Positions 52,535 to 60,866 of a DNA stretch of 64,000 bases are shown in pieces. The stretch comes from Microbacterium sp. RU1D (lineage in GTDB: Bacteria > Actinomycetota > Actinomycetes > Actinomycetales > Microbacteriaceae), in the NCBI RefSeq assembly GCF_900156435.1, contig NZ_FTPQ01000001.1, positions 806,001-870,000 of the forward strand. Reading direction: 5' to 3'. The notes under the pieces are model-generated. The model had not been told where the DNA came from. It saw only the letters and a list, made by a program, of their open reading frames with translations, and made no database searches. Each line of letters begins with the position of its first letter. Position 1 is the stretch's first letter. The translations under genes and the position numbers were made by a program.

Positions 52535-54604
52535 GTGACCTCCCTGCTGACGATCACCGACGATCGCCTCACCGCGTCGTTCGACGCCGAGACGGGCGGA
52601 CTGGTCGCGCTCGACGGCCCCGCCACCGGGCTCGCGCCCCTCAGCGCCGGGCGTCCGTCTCTGTTCGTGCTGGAGATCCCCCGCGGCGGGGATCGCACGG
52701 TGACGGTGGAGACGGCGCCCCAGGCGCTCACCTCGGTCGGCCGCGACGGCGACGCCGCGTTGACCCTCACCTGGCGCGATCCGCTCACCTCCGCCGGCGA
52801 GCGGCTCTCCGGGGAGATCGTCGTCGCGGCCCGTGTGCGGGAGGGTGCGCTGCGGCTGACCCTCTCGTCCCACCTCGACGACGGTGGCGTCGAGGCCGTG
52901 CGATTCCCCTCCCTCGGCGGCATCCGTCCGCTCGATGGCGCGCTCGAGCTGCGCGGCGTCGACTACTCGACGGGCACGCGCGTGTCGCTGCTGCCGGTGT
53001 TCGACTCGAACGCGCCGTACTGGGGCACGCTGTACCCCGATTACGCCAGCGGCAATCTGCGTCCCGAGCTGGTGGGCGCCCCCACCTCGCCGTTCGTGGT
53101 GCTGGCCGGGGAGGCGGGCGGTCTGACCGTGCTGCCGTCGGCGCGCACCCTCGACTTCATCGGCTGGCGGGCGAGCCTCGTCCCGGGCTTCGCCGACAGC
53201 CTGCGCCGCACGGCGGGCGACGACGCGGCGATCACGCTCGACGCCATCCATTTCCCGACCGGTGACGGCCGCGCGCTGAGCCTGCCCGAGATGACCGTCG
53301 CCCCGTTCGCGGGGCGGTGGGAGAACAGCCTCGACGCCTACCGCCCCACGCAGGACCCCACGCGGCGCTCGCGCGCGGCGTGGCTCGACGAACCCCGGTC
53401 GTGGTTGCAGGTGCAGCTGATGTCGACCGAGGGGGAGCCGCGCTACGACTTCGACGCCCTCGTCGACATCATCGAGGAGTGCGCGCGCGAGGGCATCGGC
53501 GCGATCCAGATCGTCGGGTGGAACGAGGGCGGGCAGGACGGCCTGGTGCCGCAGCACCGGCCGTCCGGGAAGCTCGGAGGTGAAGCGGGCCTGCGACGCG
53601 CTCTCGCCCGTGCGCGCGAGCTCGACGTCGCCACCGTCCTGTACGTGAAGTACGTGTGGGTCGAGAAGCCCGGTCCCCTGTGGGACGAGCTCGAGCCGTT
53701 CGCGGCTCGGGACGTCAACGGGCAGCCGTACGCCCAGCCCGGGCCGGTCTATCACTCCTCGCGCAAGCGGTACGGCATCGCGACCCCCTGGTACGTACCC
53801 CTGTGCTTCGGTGTCGAGGGGCTGCGCCGACGCTTCGCCGACGAGGTCGTGCAGATGGCGGAATGGGGAGCCGACGGCATCCTGGCCGACGAGTCGCTGT
53901 ACCACGGGCGCGCATTGCTGTGCTTCGCCGACGATCACGGGCACGAGGTCGGGCAGAGCGCCTTCACCTGGGACGCCGCGTTCGTCGACGACATCCGCGC
54001 AGCCCTGGGCGAGCGGGGCGAGAGCTTCGTGATCGCCGCCGAGGGGGCGTACGACGACCAGTTCGCGCACTACGACGTGTCGTACTTCCGCAGCGCGTCC
54101 CCGACGCACCGTCCGCTCGGGCGGACCCTGCGTCCGGACGCACGTATCGTCACCGCTCTCACCGGCTTCGACGACCGCGCGATGATCGCGCAGTGCCTGC
54201 TGTACGGCTACGCCCTCAGCCTCGAGCCCTTCAACTTCAAGGGCCGCCCGGGTGACATGCCCGCGACGGTCGACCTGGCTCGCCGGGCCGAGCAGTTGCG
54301 CGACCGGCATCGCGACGCCCTGTGGAACGGCCGCCTCGTCACGGATCACGACATCCGCGCCCTGGGCGACGACGGCGGAGAGCACGACCTGCTGTCCGTG
54401 TGGGAGGCGTCCGACGGACGCCGCCTCGTCGTCGTGGCCTCGTACGACGACGCCCCCCTGACCCTGCACCTGCGCGGGATCGGCGATGCCGACACCGACG
54501 ACATCGACGGACGCACCGCCCGCCTCTCCGGCGGCCGCGTCGAGGTTCCTGCGCGCAGCGCCGTGGTCGTCATCCCCCTCTCCGACCCGATTGGAACGCC
54601 ATGA
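52535..54604 (+). CDS. Glycosidase-like protein with TIM barrel (DUF6259-like?)
   Basis: A 689-residue protein with an N-terminal galactose-mutarotase-like beta-sandwich (about 1-265) and a C-terminal (beta/alpha)8 barrel (about 270-610), the layout of GH36/GH31-related or DUF6259 proteins. Acidic candidates are Asp/Glu in GILADESLYHG (near 453) and VIAAEGAYDD (near 507); IQIVGWNEGGQDG is another barrel-strand motif. No signal peptide. I use the GTG at 52535, eight bases after GAGG; GTG at 52529 is too close. ATGA overlap with the first permease. Confidence 0.75.
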   Translation: MTSLLTITDDRLTASFDAETGGLVALDGPATGLAPLSAGRPSLFVLEIPRGGDRTVTVETAPQALTSVGRDGDAALTLTWRDPLTSAGERLSGEIVVAARVREGALRLTLSSHLDDGGVEAVRFPSLGGIRPLDGALELRGVDYSTGTRVSLLPVFDSNAPYWGTLYPDYASGNLRPELVGAPTSPFVVLAGEAGGLTVLPSARTLDFIGWRASLVPGFADSLRRTAGDDAAITLDAIHFPTGDGRALSLPEMTVAPFAGRWENSLDAYRPTQDPTRRSRAAWLDEPRSWLQVQLMSTEGEPRYDFDALVDIIEECAREGIGAIQIVGWNEGGQDGLVPQHRPSGKLGGEAGLRRALARARELDVATVLYVKYVWVEKPGPLWDELEPFAARDVNGQPYAQPGPVYHSSRKRYGIATPWYVPLCFGVEGLRRRFADEVVQMAEWGADGILADESLYHGRALLCFADDHGHEVGQSAFTWDAAFVDDIRAALGERGESFVIAAEGAYDDQFAHYDVSYFRSASPTHRPLGRTLRPDARIVTALTGFDDRAMIAQCLLYGYALSLEPFNFKGRPGDMPATVDLARRAEQLRDRHRDALWNGRLVTDHDIRALGDDGGEHDLLSVWEASDGRRLVVVASYDDAPLTLHLRGIGDADTDDIDGRTARLSGGRVEVPARSAVVVIPLSDPIGTP

Positions 54605-55590
54605 GCAGCACACGCGTCGAGGACCCCCGGGTCCTCGCCCTGGACGACCCCACCGCGACACAGGCGGTGACCACGCGCTCGATGAAGACGCGCCTGTGGA
54701 CGGGCCGCAGTTCGGCGGGCAAGTTCTGGATCGCCGTCGCCCCGGCGCTCGTGCTCTATGTCGTGTTCACCGTCTACCCGATGGGCCAGGTGATCGTCGC
54801 GAGCTTCACCGACGCGCGCGGCTTCAATCGGGCGTGGGAATTCGTGGGCGCCGACAACTTCGTGCGCATCTTCTCGGGAGATCCGGTGCTCATGGAGGCG
54901 ATCGGCAACACCGCGATCTACGGCTTCTTCAAGATCGTCGTCCAGACGATCCTGGCCTTCCTCATCGCCGTGCTGCTGCACCGCCAGCTGCGGCTCGGCA
55001 ACATCTACCGTGCGATCTTCTTCGCCCCCATGGTCATCTCGCCCGTCGCGATCGTGTTCACGTGGAGCTTCATGTACGACCCCACCTCGGGCACCTTCAA
55101 CACGCTGTTGCGCAGCATCGGGCTGGGGGGCCTCGCTCAGGACTGGCTCGGCAACTACGACCTGGCGCTGTACAGCGTCATCCTCGTCGACCTCTGGAGC
55201 GGGCTCGGCTTCAACGTGGTCATCTTCCTCGCGGGTCTGTCGACGATCCCCGGCGAGATCCTCGAGGCGGCCAAGGTCGACGGCGCGCGCGGCTGGAAGG
55301 CCATGCGCTTCATCACCATTCCGCTGATGATCCCCTCGATCGGCCTGGTGCTCGTGCTGTCGATCAACGGCGCGCTGCGCGCCTTCGACACCGTCTACCT
55401 GATGACCAGAGGCGGACCGGGTAATTCGACGCAGCTGTTCATGACGCAGGTGTTCCAGGAGGGCCTGGTCAACAACAACTTCGGTTACGCCTCGGCGATG
55501 GCCGTGCTCGTGCTGATCGTGCTGATCGCGATCGCCGCCGTGCAGAACAGACTCAACAACCGCGTCGCCGCCGAGGAGGGCAACCGATGA
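54601..55590 (+). CDS. ABC sugar transporter permease, MalF type
   Basis: A 329-residue inner-membrane permease with six helices and the cytoplasmic EAA loop EILEAAKVDGARGWKAMRFI near residue 220, which contacts the ATPase. An N-terminal extension of about 40 residues precedes helix 1. It overlaps both neighbours by four bases. No ATPase gene lies nearby, so a shared MsiK-type ATPase elsewhere is expected. Confidence 0.93.
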   Translation: MSSTRVEDPRVLALDDPTATQAVTTRSMKTRLWTGRSSAGKFWIAVAPALVLYVVFTVYPMGQVIVASFTDARGFNRAWEFVGADNFVRIFSGDPVLMEAIGNTAIYGFFKIVVQTILAFLIAVLLHRQLRLGNIYRAIFFAPMVISPVAIVFTWSFMYDPTSGTFNTLLRSIGLGGLAQDWLGNYDLALYSVILVDLWSGLGFNVVIFLAGLSTIPGEILEAAKVDGARGWKAMRFITIPLMIPSIGLVLVLSINGALRAFDTVYLMTRGGPGNSTQLFMTQVFQEGLVNNNFGYASAMAVLVLIVLIAIAAVQNRLNNRVAAEEGNR

Positions 55591-56447
55591 GCACGCAAGC
55601 GAACACCCGCGTCGACACGCGGTCCCTGCTCCGCACGGCCCGCCGCATCCCGATCAACCTGCTGCTCATCGCGCTCAGCATCGCGATGATCTACCCGATC
55701 GTGATCATCGTCATCACGGCGTTCAAGCCCAACCTCGAGGTGCTGACGAACCCGACCGGACTGCCGCAGGCACCCACCTTCGACAACTTCGTCACCTCGT
55801 GGCAGGATGCCGGCTTCGCGAACCTCTTCTTCAACTCGGTGCTGCTGACCGTCGTCAGCATGACCGTCGCCACCTTCGTCGCGGCCCTGGCCTCGTACGC
55901 GATCGTGCGTCAGGCCACGCGCATCGGGTCGGGGGTCTACCTGCTGCTGGCCGCCGGCATCTTCCTGCCGATGCAGCTCGCGCTGGTGCCGCAGTTCCGC
56001 GTCGTGCGCGACCTGGGCCTCATCAACAACTACGCGGGCGTCATCCTCCTCTACATCGCGGGAGCCCTGCCCTTCGGCGTCTTCCTGATGGCGGCGTTCA
56101 TGCGCCAGGTCCCGAAAGAGATCGTCGAGGCCGCGGTCATCGACGGCGCCGGCTACTTCACCCTGTTCCGTCGCATCTTCCTGCCGCTCGCGCGTCCCGC
56201 GATCGCGACCTTCTGGGTCCTCCAGGGCGTGGGCGTGTGGAACGACTACCTCGTGCCGCAGCTGCTGCTGACCGATCCGTCCAAGCGCACGCTGACCACG
56301 GGCGTGCTCTACTTCAAGGCGCAGTACCTCGCCGACTGGGGCAACATCATGGCCGCCGTGCTCATCATGAGCCTGCCGATCCTGCTGCTGTTCGTCTTCG
56401 CCCAGCGCTTCTTCGTCAGCGGCCTGTACGCCGGGGCGGTGAAGTGA
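55587..56447 (+). CDS. ABC sugar transporter permease, MalG type
   Basis: A 286-residue permease with six helices and the EAA loop KEIVEAAVIDGAGYFTLFRR near residue 180. With the MalF-type partner it forms the channel of a carbohydrate uptake transporter-1 importer. ATG overlaps the previous stop (ATGA). Confidence 0.94.
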   Translation: MSTQANTRVDTRSLLRTARRIPINLLLIALSIAMIYPIVIIVITAFKPNLEVLTNPTGLPQAPTFDNFVTSWQDAGFANLFFNSVLLTVVSMTVATFVAALASYAIVRQATRIGSGVYLLLAAGIFLPMQLALVPQFRVVRDLGLINNYAGVILLYIAGALPFGVFLMAAFMRQVPKEIVEAAVIDGAGYFTLFRRIFLPLARPAIATFWVLQGVGVWNDYLVPQLLLTDPSKRTLTTGVLYFKAQYLADWGNIMAAVLIMSLPILLLFVFAQRFFVSGLYAGAVK

Positions 56448-56451
56448 GCGC

Positions 56452-59256
56452 ATGAGGTCGCTCGACGAGCGCGAGCGGGCGCGGTCGCTGGCGTCGCCGC
56501 TGTACGGCGACCGCGCCACGCGCGACCACGCGACGCTGCCCGTGCGCGAGGTGGCCCCGGAGCTCCTGCCCGTCGCTGGGCCGGGTGGCCCCGGGATGGA
56601 TGCCGTGCCCCCGGCGTCCGAGGCGACGGCGGCCGGCGCAGCGGACCCCGGCCCGCCGCCCGCGCGCGCGGTGATCCCGCTCGACGGCGACTGGCTGCTC
56701 GCGGGAGCACCTCCCGCGCGGGAGTTCGCGATCGAGCGGTGGTTCGGACGGCGGGACGGGCCGCAGCCGGTCGGCTGGCACCGCCCCGACACCGACCGGT
56801 CGGGCTGGGTCCGCGCCACCGTGCCCGGCACCGTCCAGAGCGCGCTCACGGCTGCGGGCGAGATCCCCGACCCTCTGCTGCATGACCACACGCACGCCGA
56901 GCTCGTGGCGCACGGCGAGCCGCGGGAGTGGCCGTGGCACTTCCGCCGCACCCGCGTCGAACAGCAGCAGTGGTGGTACGCGCGTCGGTTCGACGTTCCG
57001 AGCGCCTGGCTGCAGCGGCGGGTGCGCCTGTCGTTCGACGGCGTGGATGACGCGGCATCCTTCTGGCTCAACGGCGAGCCCGTGGCCCGCCACACGGGCA
57101 TGTACGGCGGACCCGACATCGACGTGACGGGTCTGCTGCGCGGCGACGGGACCGACGAGGTCGTGGTGCGCCTCGATCCGCCTCCGCTCGACTGGCACGG
57201 GGTGCTCGCCCCCTCGCCCGGGTGGGGATGGCACTACGGGCACCTCATCTCGAGGGGCATCTGGCGCGGGGTGAGCCTCGAACTCGTGCCCGACCACGAG
57301 CTCGACGACCTGTTCGTCTCGACCGTCTCGATCTCCGACGCCGGCGCGCGTCTGCGCGTGCAGTGGGACCTCGTCTCGCACATCGGCCCGGGTGCGGTGC
57401 CGGCGCGCGTGCGGGTGACCGACCCCGACGGTGCCGTGGTCGTCGACGCGGGCGTGCGGATCGAGGCCGTCGACGGCGTCTCCCGCCACGCGATCGAGAT
57501 CGACGTGCCGCGGGCCCGCCTGTGGTGGCCCCTCGGCTACGGCGAGCAGCCGCTGTACCGCGTCGAGGCGTGGGTCGACGGCTCCGGCCGCGACGCCCTG
57601 ATGGGCGTCCGCACGGTCGAGATGCGCGCGCTTCCCGCGGTCTCGGGCGACGACGTGTACGACTGGCGTTTCGTCGTGAACGGTCGCGCTCTTTTCCTCA
57701 AGGGCGCCAACTGGTGCTTCACCGATCCCATGGCGCGCCGCGGGTTCGACATCGACCGGCACATCCTCGACCTGTGCGCGCGTGCGAACCTGCAGATGCT
57801 CCGCGCCTGGGGTGGGGGCACGGTGGAGAGCGACGCGTTCTACGACGAGTGCGACCGCCTCGGCATCCTCGTGCTGCAGGAGTTCCCCCTGAGCTTCGGA
57901 TTGGATGCCACGGGCGCGACCCTCGCGACCGTCGACGAGCAGGCCTCGCGCATCGTCCGCCGGTTGCGCTCGCACGCCTCCCTGGTGATGTGGGGCGGCG
58001 GCAACGAGAACCCCGAGACCATCTCGGGCGACGACCTGCTCACGGTGATCGGCACGCGCGTGCGGCAGCTCGACCCCACGCGCGCGTTCCACCGCACCGA
58101 CCCCTGGGGCGGCTCCGAGCACTTCTACGGGGTCTACCACGAGGGCATGCCGGTCGAGGCCTACGTCGACCACGTGCCCGCGGTGTTCGGCGAGTACGGC
58201 CTGTCGAGCCAGTGCGATCTCGACAGCATGCACCGCTTCCTCGATCCGGCGCTGCTGGCCGAGTGGCCTCCGCCCGCGCACGGCGCCATCGTGCAGCACC
58301 AGGCGCAGTTCTCGCTGTTCGACCTGTTCAAGCAGGCGCGCTACGCGCACTACGGTCCGCTCACCGACTGGGAGTGGTTCGTGGAGTACTCGCAGCTGGC
58401 CCAGGGCGATGCCCTTCGTTTCGCCTCGGAGCGCCTGCGCGCCCACGCGGGGGAGCGCACGGCGGCGTACTGGTTCTACAAGGTGGGCGAACTGTTCCCC
58501 GGCTCGTCGTGGGCGATCGTCGACTACTACGGCCGCGCGAAGCTGTCGTACTACCGCGCGCGGCAGTTCGGCGCCGCGCGCTCCGCCTTCGCCGTGTACG
58601 ACCGCACGGTGCTGGCCGCGGGGGAGGTGTTCCGGGCCGCCGTGCATGCGGTCGCCGACACCCCCGACGCCCTGATCGGCGCCCGGGTCACGGCGCGGTT
58701 GTACGACGCGCGGTTCCGCGTCATCGCCGAGCGGTCGGCATCCCTCGATCTGCCGCCCGACGAGCCCGTGCGCGCGTTCGAGCTCTCCGCCGTCGTCCCG
58801 GCGGCCGATCTGCAGCCGCTCGTGCTGATGGTGCGTCTCGACGACGGCGCCGGCGAGCGGGTGTCGTCGGCCTGGTACGCCCTCAACGCGCAGCCGAAGA
58901 GCGCCGAGGTCGCCGCCCTCGAGGCACTGCCGCTCGACGATCTGGTCGATCGCCCCATCGCCGAGCTCCTGGCGCCGTACGCCACGGGCCCCGCCCCGCT
59001 GCGGGAGCAGCCGCGGACCCGCCTCGACGCCCGGTGGGACGCCGACGTGGTGCGCGTGCGCAACGTCGGCGAGGCGCCGGCGCCGATCGTGATCATCGAC
59101 GGCTTCCCGACCGCCCCCGGTGCGTGGCTCGACGACAACGCCTTCGGGCTCGAACCCGGCGAGGAACGCGCGATCTCCTTCGCTCTCGCCGGCGCGGAGT
59201 GGGTGGATGCGCGCGTGCGGGCTTGGAACGCGGATGCCGTGGCGGTGCGCCCGTGA
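56452..59256 (+). CDS. GH2 beta-mannosidase-like glycoside hydrolase 2
   Basis: A 934-residue GH2 enzyme. Core features: sugar-binding domain (FDGVDDAASFWLNGE, GWGWHYGHLISRGIW), TIM barrel (GANWCFTDPM), acid/base Glu519 (WGGGNENPE) and nucleophile Glu581 (VFGEYGLSS). It differs from the GH2 at 39538 enough to have another specificity. The first 75 residues are Arg/Pro/Ala-rich and not part of the fold; the true start may be downstream (Met near residue 49). No signal peptide. GTGA overlap with the peptidase gene. Confidence 0.88.
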   Translation: MRSLDERERARSLASPLYGDRATRDHATLPVREVAPELLPVAGPGGPGMDAVPPASEATAAGAADPGPPPARAVIPLDGDWLLAGAPPAREFAIERWFGRRDGPQPVGWHRPDTDRSGWVRATVPGTVQSALTAAGEIPDPLLHDHTHAELVAHGEPREWPWHFRRTRVEQQQWWYARRFDVPSAWLQRRVRLSFDGVDDAASFWLNGEPVARHTGMYGGPDIDVTGLLRGDGTDEVVVRLDPPPLDWHGVLAPSPGWGWHYGHLISRGIWRGVSLELVPDHELDDLFVSTVSISDAGARLRVQWDLVSHIGPGAVPARVRVTDPDGAVVVDAGVRIEAVDGVSRHAIEIDVPRARLWWPLGYGEQPLYRVEAWVDGSGRDALMGVRTVEMRALPAVSGDDVYDWRFVVNGRALFLKGANWCFTDPMARRGFDIDRHILDLCARANLQMLRAWGGGTVESDAFYDECDRLGILVLQEFPLSFGLDATGATLATVDEQASRIVRRLRSHASLVMWGGGNENPETISGDDLLTVIGTRVRQLDPTRAFHRTDPWGGSEHFYGVYHEGMPVEAYVDHVPAVFGEYGLSSQCDLDSMHRFLDPALLAEWPPPAHGAIVQHQAQFSLFDLFKQARYAHYGPLTDWEWFVEYSQLAQGDALRFASERLRAHAGERTAAYWFYKVGELFPGSSWAIVDYYGRAKLSYYRARQFGAARSAFAVYDRTVLAAGEVFRAAVHAVADTPDALIGARVTARLYDARFRVIAERSASLDLPPDEPVRAFELSAVVPAADLQPLVLMVRLDDGAGERVSSAWYALNAQPKSAEVAALEALPLDDLVDRPIAELLAPYATGPAPLREQPRTRLDARWDADVVRVRNVGEAPAPIVIIDGFPTAPGAWLDDNAFGLEPGEERAISFALAGAEWVDARVRAWNADAVAVRP

Positions 59257-59963
59257 GCGTCCCGCGCATCCTTGCGACGTGCGGCGGCTGGGCCGACGCC
59301 CCGGGGGCGGACGTGGCATTCGGTCCGCTGCTGCGCTTCGCGCTCGAGCTCACCGGCGCCGAGGGACGCCCGCGCATCGTGTTCGTCGGCACCGCCGGCG
59401 GCGACCAGCGCATCGACGAGGGACGCGAGCTGGCCGCGGCCATGGCGGCCGGAGTGGATGCCGTGCACCTGCGCCTGTTCGGACGCACGGCCGTCGATCT
59501 CGACGAGGTCCTCGGCGACGCCGACCTCGTGTGGGTCGGCGGCGGCAGCGTCGTGAACCTGCTGCCGGTGTGGCGGGCGCACGGGCTCGATGCGGCGCTT
59601 CGTCGCGCCGGAGAGGGTGGCACGCTGCTCGCCGGGACCTCGGCGGGAGCCTTGTGCTGGCACGAGGGCGGCCCCACGTCCGGCTTCGGCGAGATCCGCA
59701 CGATCACCGACGGCCTGGGCTTCATCCCCGGCTCGCTGGGCGTGCACTACGACTCGCAGCCCGGGCGCCGCCCGGCACTGCATCGGGCGATCGCCACCGG
59801 CACGCTCCCCGGCGGGTTCGGCCTCGACGAGGGCGCCGCGGTGCTCTACGAGGGCACGCGTGCGGTGGATGTCGTCAGCGAGCTGCCCACCGGGCGCGTG
59901 CACCGCGTCGACCGCCACGGCGACGGCGTCGTCGAGGAAGCGCTGCCGACGCGGTTGCTGTGA
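59253..59963 (+). CDS. Peptidase E-like protein (family S51)
   Basis: A 236-residue alpha/beta hydrolase-like protein of the peptidase E/cyanophycinase family, with the nucleophile elbow GGGSVVNLL then AGTSAGALCW (Ser near 130) and a His in LGVHYDSQPG. Family members cleave Asp-dipeptides or cyanophycin. Its GTG overlaps the GH2 stop, making it the last gene of the importer/glycosidase operon; the link to glycans is unexplained. Confidence 0.85.
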   Translation: MSVPRILATCGGWADAPGADVAFGPLLRFALELTGAEGRPRIVFVGTAGGDQRIDEGRELAAAMAAGVDAVHLRLFGRTAVDLDEVLGDADLVWVGGGSVVNLLPVWRAHGLDAALRRAGEGGTLLAGTSAGALCWHEGGPTSGFGEIRTITDGLGFIPGSLGVHYDSQPGRRPALHRAIATGTLPGGFGLDEGAAVLYEGTRAVDVVSELPTGRVHRVDRHGDGVVEEALPTRLL

Positions 59964-60063
59964 CCCGGTGCGCGTGCTCACCCCAACGGCCGCGGCGTGC
60001 GGGGAACGCGACGCCGCCCCCGGCGCGTCGGCCGACGTCGGAGCCCGCCCCTACCCTGAGGGG

Positions 60064-60636
60064 ATGAGCGACGTCCTCACCGGAACCGACGGCGTGACCC
60101 GTTGCGCATGGGCCGGTGCCGACGCCGAGTACCAGCGCTATCACGACGAGGAGTGGGGCACCGAGCTGCGCGGCGACCGCCCGCTCTTCGAGAAGATGAG
60201 CCTCGAGGGCTTCCAGGCGGGCCTCGCCTGGATCACGATCCTGCGCAAGCGTCCTCGCTTCCGCGAGGTCTTCCACGGCTTCGAGCCGAGCGTCGTGGCG
60301 CAGTTCGGCTCCGACGACGTCGAGCGGTTGCTCCAGGATGCCGGCATCATCCGCCATCGCGGCAAGATCGAGGCCGTCATCGCCAACGCCCGTCTCGTGG
60401 CGGCGATGACCGCGGGGGAGCTCGACGCCCTGCTCTGGTCGTTCGCGCCGGCCTCACACACGCCTCCGGAGACGTTCGCCGAGGTCCCCGCGGTGACGCC
60501 CGCGTCGGAGGCGATGAGCAAGGAACTCCGTCGCCGCGGTTTCCGCTTCGTCGGACCGACCACGATGTACGCCCTGATGCAGTCCTCGGGCATGGTCGAC
60601 GACCACGTCGCGGGGTGCTGGCGCGCGGCGACGTAG
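60064..60636 (+). CDS. tag: DNA-3-methyladenine glycosylase I
   Basis: A 190-residue base-excision enzyme. It has the Tag motifs: zinc Cys in TRCAWAG, YHDEEWG (zinc His and base pocket), LRKRPRFREVF, FRFVGPTTMYALMQSSGMVDDH and the last zinc Cys in HVAGCW. It removes 3-methyladenine after alkylation damage. ATG at 60064 follows GAGGGG. Confidence 0.95.
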   Translation: MSDVLTGTDGVTRCAWAGADAEYQRYHDEEWGTELRGDRPLFEKMSLEGFQAGLAWITILRKRPRFREVFHGFEPSVVAQFGSDDVERLLQDAGIIRHRGKIEAVIANARLVAAMTAGELDALLWSFAPASHTPPETFAEVPAVTPASEAMSKELRRRGFRFVGPTTMYALMQSSGMVDDHVAGCWRAAT

Positions 60637-60691
60637 CCCCGCGCGTGTTCCGCCCGATCCGCCGCGGCGCGGCGACCGCCGGCTCACCCGG

Positions 60692-60697
60692 TAGACT
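60692..60697 (+). promoter_or_regulatory. Candidate -10 (TAGACT) and long leader of helicase
   Basis: CGGTAGACTGGTGG resembles a strong actinobacterial -10 (TAGACT), 170 bases before the helicase ATG. The -35 is not clear. It would give a 5' leader of about 160 bases, which is common for cold-responsive DEAD-box helicases. Confidence 0.45.
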
Positions 60698-60866
60698 GGT
60701 GGACGGAGCTCTCGCTCCTCGCGTCGTCGAACGCACCGGCCCCTTCTTCTCGGGCCTTTGACCTTCACGGCGAACGGATGCGCCACCCGGCGCCTTCGCC
60801 CATTTCCGCCGCAGCATCGCGGCATCCCGAACCGCCGCGTGCTTTCGCGCCGCGGCAGGAGTATTC

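Noticed and set aside
31115..59963. Genomic island acquired by a mobile element
   Set aside because: No integrase, transposase, tRNA target or flanking repeats are visible, and codon use and the GGATGCC word match the rest of the window; horizontal transfer is not excluded but is unsupported.
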